From: Tenacibaculum discolor
Lineage (GTDB): Bacteria > Bacteroidota > Bacteroidia > Flavobacteriales > Flavobacteriaceae
Direction of reading: 5' to 3'
Assembly (NCBI RefSeq): GCF_003664185.1
Contig: NZ_RCCS01000005.1
Coordinates: 372,001-436,000, forward strand
DNA length: 64,000 bases
In this document: piece by piece, positions 60,208-64,000 of the stretch
Numbering within the stretch: the first letter of the stretch is position 1
How the letters are laid out: the number at the start of each line of letters is the position of its first letter
Notes under the pieces: model-generated
The model's input: only the letters and a program-made list of their open reading frames with translations
Told to the model about the DNA's origin: nothing
Databases searched by the model: none
Position numbers and translations under genes: made by a program

Positions 60208-60353
60208 TTTAGAAAATAACTAAGTTTTTAATGTTAAAAAGGAGGTTAAGTTATTGTTTATCAGGTGTTTTTCCTGTTTTTGTTTGTTTTTGTTATTTGT
60301 AAATTGGATAGATATAAAATGAAAATTTTAACTAACTCTTTAAAACTTAAAAA

Positions 60354-61412
60354 ATGAAAAAACTTTTTCTAGGGCTTGCGGTAATAGCAAGCTTGTTAAC
60401 AAGCTGTCAAGATGAAACTAATGATAAACAAGAAATATCACAGGAAGTAGCTGTAGATATGAGTGACTTTTATGTAAAAACTGATGAGGTCGCATCGAAA
60501 GGAACTGTATCTAGTAAATGTTATTCCATGAAGGTTTTAAATCGACAAGTAAATGAAACTCCAGGATTGTATAAGAAAATGTATAATATAGAATACGCCA
60601 CAAGAAAGTTTTTAAACAGTAAAAAACCTGATGGAACACCAGGAGGTGGAAACGGAGGAAATAATGGAGGAGGTGATGGAGACGTTGATGTTGAACCAAT
60701 AGATGATGGTTTAAGCATTGATATCCCTGTATACTTTCATATTGTACTTCCAAATGCTAGTGCGGTTACAAACTCACAAGTACAATCACAAATGAATGTC
60801 ATTAATAGTGATTTTACAAGTCCAAACACAAATCAATTACCATCAGGAGCTACTGATTTTATTAATGATGCTACTAATACTGAAATAACATTTACGTTAG
60901 CAGGCACTTTTAGATACGATGATTCTACATCTTCTTGGGGAACAAATGATGCAGTAAAGCAAGCTTACCCACCAATTACCCCAGAAACTCATTTAAATGT
61001 ATGGGTATGTAATATTGGAGGTGGAATTTTAGGATATGCTCAATTTCCAGGAGGAAACTCAGCTACCGATGGAGTAGTTTTATTATATTCTAGTTTACCA
61101 GGAGGTTCTGCAGCACCTTATAATGAAGGAAGAACTTTAACTCATGAAATAGGACATTATTTAAACTTACGTCATATTTGGGGTGATGGTAGATGTCGTC
61201 AAGACGATTTTGTAGAAGATACACCAGCTTCTGATGGGCCTAATTATGGTTGTCCTTCATATCCAACAGTTAATTGTAAATCCGCAGATATGACAATGAA
61301 CTATATGGATTATACAGACGATGCTTGTATGTATATGTTCACAGATGGTCAACGAAATAGAATGAGAGCAATCTTTCAGCCAGGAGGAGCTAGAGCTTCT
61401 ATGTTAAATTAG
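60354..61412 (+). CDS. M43-family zinc metalloprotease lipoprotein (copy 2)
   Basis: A 352-residue paralogue of the previous gene: lipobox LLTSC, propeptide with the shared segment KVLNRQVNETPGLYKKMYNIEYATRKF in outline, a longer Gly/Asn linker (GGGNGGNNGGGDGDVDV) and the same catalytic core (THEIGHYLNLRHIWGD; MNYMDY). It has its own terminator, and even the 3' flank resembles that of copy 1, so the duplication covered the whole unit. It probably acts on extracellular proteins. Confidence 0.9.
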   Translation: MKKLFLGLAVIASLLTSCQDETNDKQEISQEVAVDMSDFYVKTDEVASKGTVSSKCYSMKVLNRQVNETPGLYKKMYNIEYATRKFLNSKKPDGTPGGGNGGNNGGGDGDVDVEPIDDGLSIDIPVYFHIVLPNASAVTNSQVQSQMNVINSDFTSPNTNQLPSGATDFINDATNTEITFTLAGTFRYDDSTSSWGTNDAVKQAYPPITPETHLNVWVCNIGGGILGYAQFPGGNSATDGVVLLYSSLPGGSAAPYNEGRTLTHEIGHYLNLRHIWGDGRCRQDDFVEDTPASDGPNYGCPSYPTVNCKSADMTMNYMDYTDDACMYMFTDGQRNRMRAIFQPGGARASMLN

Positions 61413-61462
61413 AAAACCAAAGTCTTTTTTCAATATTCCCAATAATTATTTTAATTATTATT

Positions 61463-61497
61463 AAACCAAGAGATGCAGATCTCTTGGTTTTTTTTAC
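61463..61497 (+). terminator. Terminator after protease copy 2
   Basis: AAACCAAGAGAT / ATCTCTTGGTTT with loop GCAG and a following T run. Confidence 0.85.
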
Positions 61498-61527
61498 TTT
61501 TATGGAGATAAATAATAATTCATTGTC

Positions 61528-63021
61528 TTGAAGAATATTAAATTTCCAACTCCACATACTATCTTATTATTAATAGCAGGATTAGTTGCTATTTTAACGT
61601 GGTTTATACCTGCAGGCAAGTTCGATACCTTACAGTATCAAGAAAACAGCAATTCTTTTACTTACATACATTTAGAGGATAAAAAGACAATGCTTGCAAG
61701 TCAAGAAACATTAGAAGACTTAGGTATTAAAATCCCATTAGAAAAGTTTACCAATGGAGATATAGGAAAACCAATTAGTGTACCAGGAACATACACACAA
61801 TTAGATCCAAAACCACAAGGTTTTTTAGAATTTTTTAAATCTCCTATAAAAGGAATTATTCAATCTTCTGATATAATTTTATTTGTTTTGATTTTAGGAG
61901 GCATTATAGGAATAATGAACTTCACAGGCGCTTTTGATGCTGGAATAGCTTGGTTAGCAAAAACATTAAAAGGAAAAGAATACTGGCTCATATTTGTAGT
62001 AACAACCTTAATAGCCGTAGGAGGAACAACTTTTGGATTAGCAGAAGAAACGATTGCCTTTTATCCGATATTAATTCCAATATTTTTAGCAGCAAAATAT
62101 GACGCCATTGTAGCTTTAGCATGTGTGTATATTGGATCATCTATAGGTACAATGTGCTCAACAGTAAATCCGTTTAGTGTTATTATAGCTTCAGATGCGG
62201 CAGGAATTAACTGGACAACAGGATTTACAGGAAGGTTGTTAATGTTAATTGGAGGAATTGTAATATGTGTCATTTATATTTTACGTTACGCAAACAAAGT
62301 TCAAAAAGACCCAACAAAATCTATTATTTACGATCAAAAAGAGATGATTGAAAATCTTTTTGGGAGCTCAACTTCAAATACGCACAGTTTAACAGGTAGG
62401 TTAAGAATTATACTAACCATTTTTGCAATGTGCTTTGTAATCATGATTTATGGAGTTTCTCGTTTAGGTTGGTGGTTTGAGGAAATGACTGTAGTGTTTT
62501 TAATAGGAGCTATTATAATAGGTTTTTTAGCAAGAATGAAAGAAGAAAACTTTGTAAATACCTTTATTAAAGGAGCAGGAGATTTATTAGGAGTAGCTTT
62601 TATTATTGGTATTGCTCGTGGAGTTTCTGTATTAATGGAGCAAGGTTTAATTAGCGATACTATTTTACAACATGCAAGTGAGTTTACTACTGGGATGTCT
62701 AAAGGAATTTTTACTAATGTAATGCTGTTTATTTACTCAGGTTTATCCTTTTTTATTCCAAGTTCATCAGGTATGGCAGTACTAACAATGCCTATCATGT
62801 CACCTTTAGCCGATACCGTTGGAGTAGGTAGAGAGGTGATTGTAAACACATATCAATATGGAATGGGGTTATTTGCTTTTATCAATCCGACAGGCTTAAT
62901 TTTAGCATCATTAGCAATTGTTAAAGTAGGGTATGATAGATGGTTGAAGTTTGTAATTCCGTTAGTAATTATTTTAACAGTTTTTACAATGTTAGTTCTA
63001 ACCGCTCAAGTATATCTGTAA
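61528..63021 (+). CDS. YfcC-family membrane transporter
   Basis: A 497-residue polytopic inner-membrane protein of the YfcC/DcuC-like ion transporter group: FPTPHTILLLIAGLVAILTWFIPAG at the N-terminus, GTTFGLAEETIAFYPILIPIFLAA and SGLSFFIPSSSGMAVLTMPIMSPLAD in the core, with two halves resembling each other. The substrate (a dicarboxylate, peptide or ornithine-like compound in related proteins) is unknown. TTG start at 61528 fits the family N-terminus. It is co-transcribed with the next gene, 3 bases away. Confidence 0.87.
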   Translation: MKNIKFPTPHTILLLIAGLVAILTWFIPAGKFDTLQYQENSNSFTYIHLEDKKTMLASQETLEDLGIKIPLEKFTNGDIGKPISVPGTYTQLDPKPQGFLEFFKSPIKGIIQSSDIILFVLILGGIIGIMNFTGAFDAGIAWLAKTLKGKEYWLIFVVTTLIAVGGTTFGLAEETIAFYPILIPIFLAAKYDAIVALACVYIGSSIGTMCSTVNPFSVIIASDAAGINWTTGFTGRLLMLIGGIVICVIYILRYANKVQKDPTKSIIYDQKEMIENLFGSSTSNTHSLTGRLRIILTIFAMCFVIMIYGVSRLGWWFEEMTVVFLIGAIIIGFLARMKEENFVNTFIKGAGDLLGVAFIIGIARGVSVLMEQGLISDTILQHASEFTTGMSKGIFTNVMLFIYSGLSFFIPSSSGMAVLTMPIMSPLADTVGVGREVIVNTYQYGMGLFAFINPTGLILASLAIVKVGYDRWLKFVIPLVIILTVFTMLVLTAQVYL

Positions 63022-63024
63022 ATA

Positions 63025-64000
63025 ATGAAACAAATTTATGTACTGTTTTTCTTATCTCTTTTCTTCGGATGCAAGACAGAAACTAAAACAACTAATATGC
63101 AAAAGAAAATAGTAATTGCCCATAGAGGTGCCTCAGGATATTTACCAGAACACACTATGGAAGCTAAAGCCATGGCGTATGCTATGAATCCTGATTATAT
63201 AGAACAAGATCTAGTATTAAGTAAAGATAATGTTCCTGTAGTGATTCATGATATTTATTTGGATGATGTTACTGATGTGGCTGAAAAATTTCCAGAAAGA
63301 AAACGAGAAGACGAACGTTTTTATGTAATTGATTTTACATTTGATGAGTTACAACAATTGAGTGTAACTGAGCGATTCAATCCAAAAACAGGAGTACAAG
63401 TGTATCCGAATCGATTCCCAAAGGGAAAAGGAAACTTTAAATTACATTCTTTACAATCGGAAATAGAGTTAATTCAAGGATTGAATGCTTCCACAGGAAA
63501 AAATATTGGAATTTATCCAGAAATTAAAAACCCTGAATTTCATCATCAAAATGGAAAAGACATTGCCAAAATTACGCTGAACATTCTTTCAGAGTATGGT
63601 TATATAACCAGGAAAGATAAATGTATGTTTCAGTGTTTTGATGCCAAAGAATTAGAGCGAGTGCGTACTGAATTACAATCGGAATTGTTTTTAGTGCAGT
63701 TAATTGAGTTCCCTGAGGAAACTAAAAAACTAAAGCATTTTGCAGTCTATGCTGATGGGCTAGGACCTTGGTACAAGCAAATTTTAGATAAGAAAGAAGG
63801 AACTCAGTGGAAGTTTACAACATTGGTTGAAGAAGCTCATAAACTAGGATTAAAAGTACATCCATATACTTTTAGAGCTGATCAATTAGATGAGTTTACT
63901 TCTTTTGAAGAAATGATGGAAGTATTGCTTTTTGAAGCAAATGTTGACGGCGGTTTTACCGATTTTCCTGATAAAATGGTACAGTATTTAACTAAACGGT
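63025..64000 (+). CDS. Glycerophosphodiester phosphodiesterase lipoprotein (cut by window end)
   Basis: The frame is open from ATG 63025 to the window end (325 codons visible). A lipobox (LFFGC) precedes the GDPD domain: AHRGASGYLPEHTMEA with the catalytic His and Arg, EQDLVLSKDNVPVVIHD with Glu and Asp ligands, YPEIKNP and ADGLGPW. It hydrolyses glycerophosphodiesters to glycerol 3-phosphate plus alcohol. It resembles GlpQ. It lies 3 bases after the transporter gene, so the transporter may import a product of this reaction (inference). Confidence 0.9.
   Translation, partial: MKQIYVLFFLSLFFGCKTETKTTNMQKKIVIAHRGASGYLPEHTMEAKAMAYAMNPDYIEQDLVLSKDNVPVVIHDIYLDDVTDVAEKFPERKREDERFYVIDFTFDELQQLSVTERFNPKTGVQVYPNRFPKGKGNFKLHSLQSEIELIQGLNASTGKNIGIYPEIKNPEFHHQNGKDIAKITLNILSEYGYITRKDKCMFQCFDAKELERVRTELQSELFLVQLIEFPEETKKLKHFAVYADGLGPWYKQILDKKEGTQWKFTTLVEEAHKLGLKVHPYTFRADQLDEFTSFEEMMEVLLFEANVDGGFTDFPDKMVQYLTKR

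Noticed and set aside
60511..60753. Two minus-strand ORFs rich in Pro, His and Leu
   Set aside because: They are antisense shadows of the Gly/Asp-rich linker and neighbouring sequence of protease copy 2.
1..64000. CRISPR arrays, insertion sequences, prophage, rRNA genes
   Set aside because: No regular short direct repeats, no transposase, integrase or phage structural proteins and no rRNA sequence were seen.

Overview
This is a chromosomal stretch of a flavobacterium (Bacteroidota, Flavobacteriaceae; a Tenacibaculum- or Polaribacter-like marine genus is the best guess from the proteins, but no species can be fixed by eye). The evidence is very AT-rich DNA, start sites without Shine-Dalgarno sequences, the Bacteroidota -7 promoter box TAnnTTTG before many genes, a protein with a type IX secretion (T9SS) sorting domain, several secreted lipoproteins with Bacteroidota-type N-termini, a fused OlsF-type ornithine-lipid synthase, a DUF2723 membrane protein, and an F1 ATPase operon that ends at atpG with no atpD beside it.

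Layout. 1-1.7 kb: end of atpA, then atpG. 1.7-6.7 kb: accessory block with an M57-like metalloprotease lipoprotein, a membrane protein and a modular T9SS-exported purple-acid-phosphatase-like enzyme. 6.7-19 kb: housekeeping genes (dxs, rsmI, a PaaE-like reductase, a LysE exporter, mgtE, rsmA, DUF4286, a TPR protein, serS, an XRE regulator, ribF). Between the TPR protein and serS is a 47-codon gene, too short for routine calling, behind a sigma-54-type promoter. 18.8-23.2 kb: TonB-dependent receptor plus SGNH-hydrolase lipoprotein. 23.2-30 kb: glyS, two tandem coiled-coil membrane proteins, a PmtA-like methyltransferase, comF and an Ig-like lipoprotein. 30-32 kb: DinB / small HMA-like protein and a divergent YafY-type regulator with two identical-architecture operators between them. 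32-36.4 kb: a KAP P-loop NTPase inserted at the 3' end of polA; a diverged remnant of the polA 3' end is left on its far side. 36.6-42 kb: metallophosphoesterase, a thioredoxin lacking its cysteines, a NodB deacetylase and a DUF2723 protein. 42.1-42.4 kb: two tRNA-Gln genes. 43 kb: a 54-codon double-glycine-leader peptide gene. 43.4-47.5 kb: ArsC/Spx-like protein, second DinB, a trans-sulfuration enzyme, a TetR/thioesterase pair sharing an operator, and superoxide dismutase. 47.6-58.7 kb: fbp, aspartokinase, olsF, rseP, SCO, SdpI, serine hydrolase, sufS and a BAX-inhibitor-like protein. 59-64 kb: two tandem M43 metalloprotease lipoproteins, a YfcC transporter and the start of a glycerophosphodiesterase cut by the window end.

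Most of the window is ordinary flavobacterial core genome. The best candidates for something undescribed are the KAP NTPase island at polA, the isolated double-glycine peptide, the sigma-54-driven 47-residue protein, and three self-contained regulator/operator modules (XRE, YafY/DinB, TetR/thioesterase). Start codons were revised where an upstream TTG or GTG extension ran into a promoter or operator. All names rest on reading the proteins; no database search was run.
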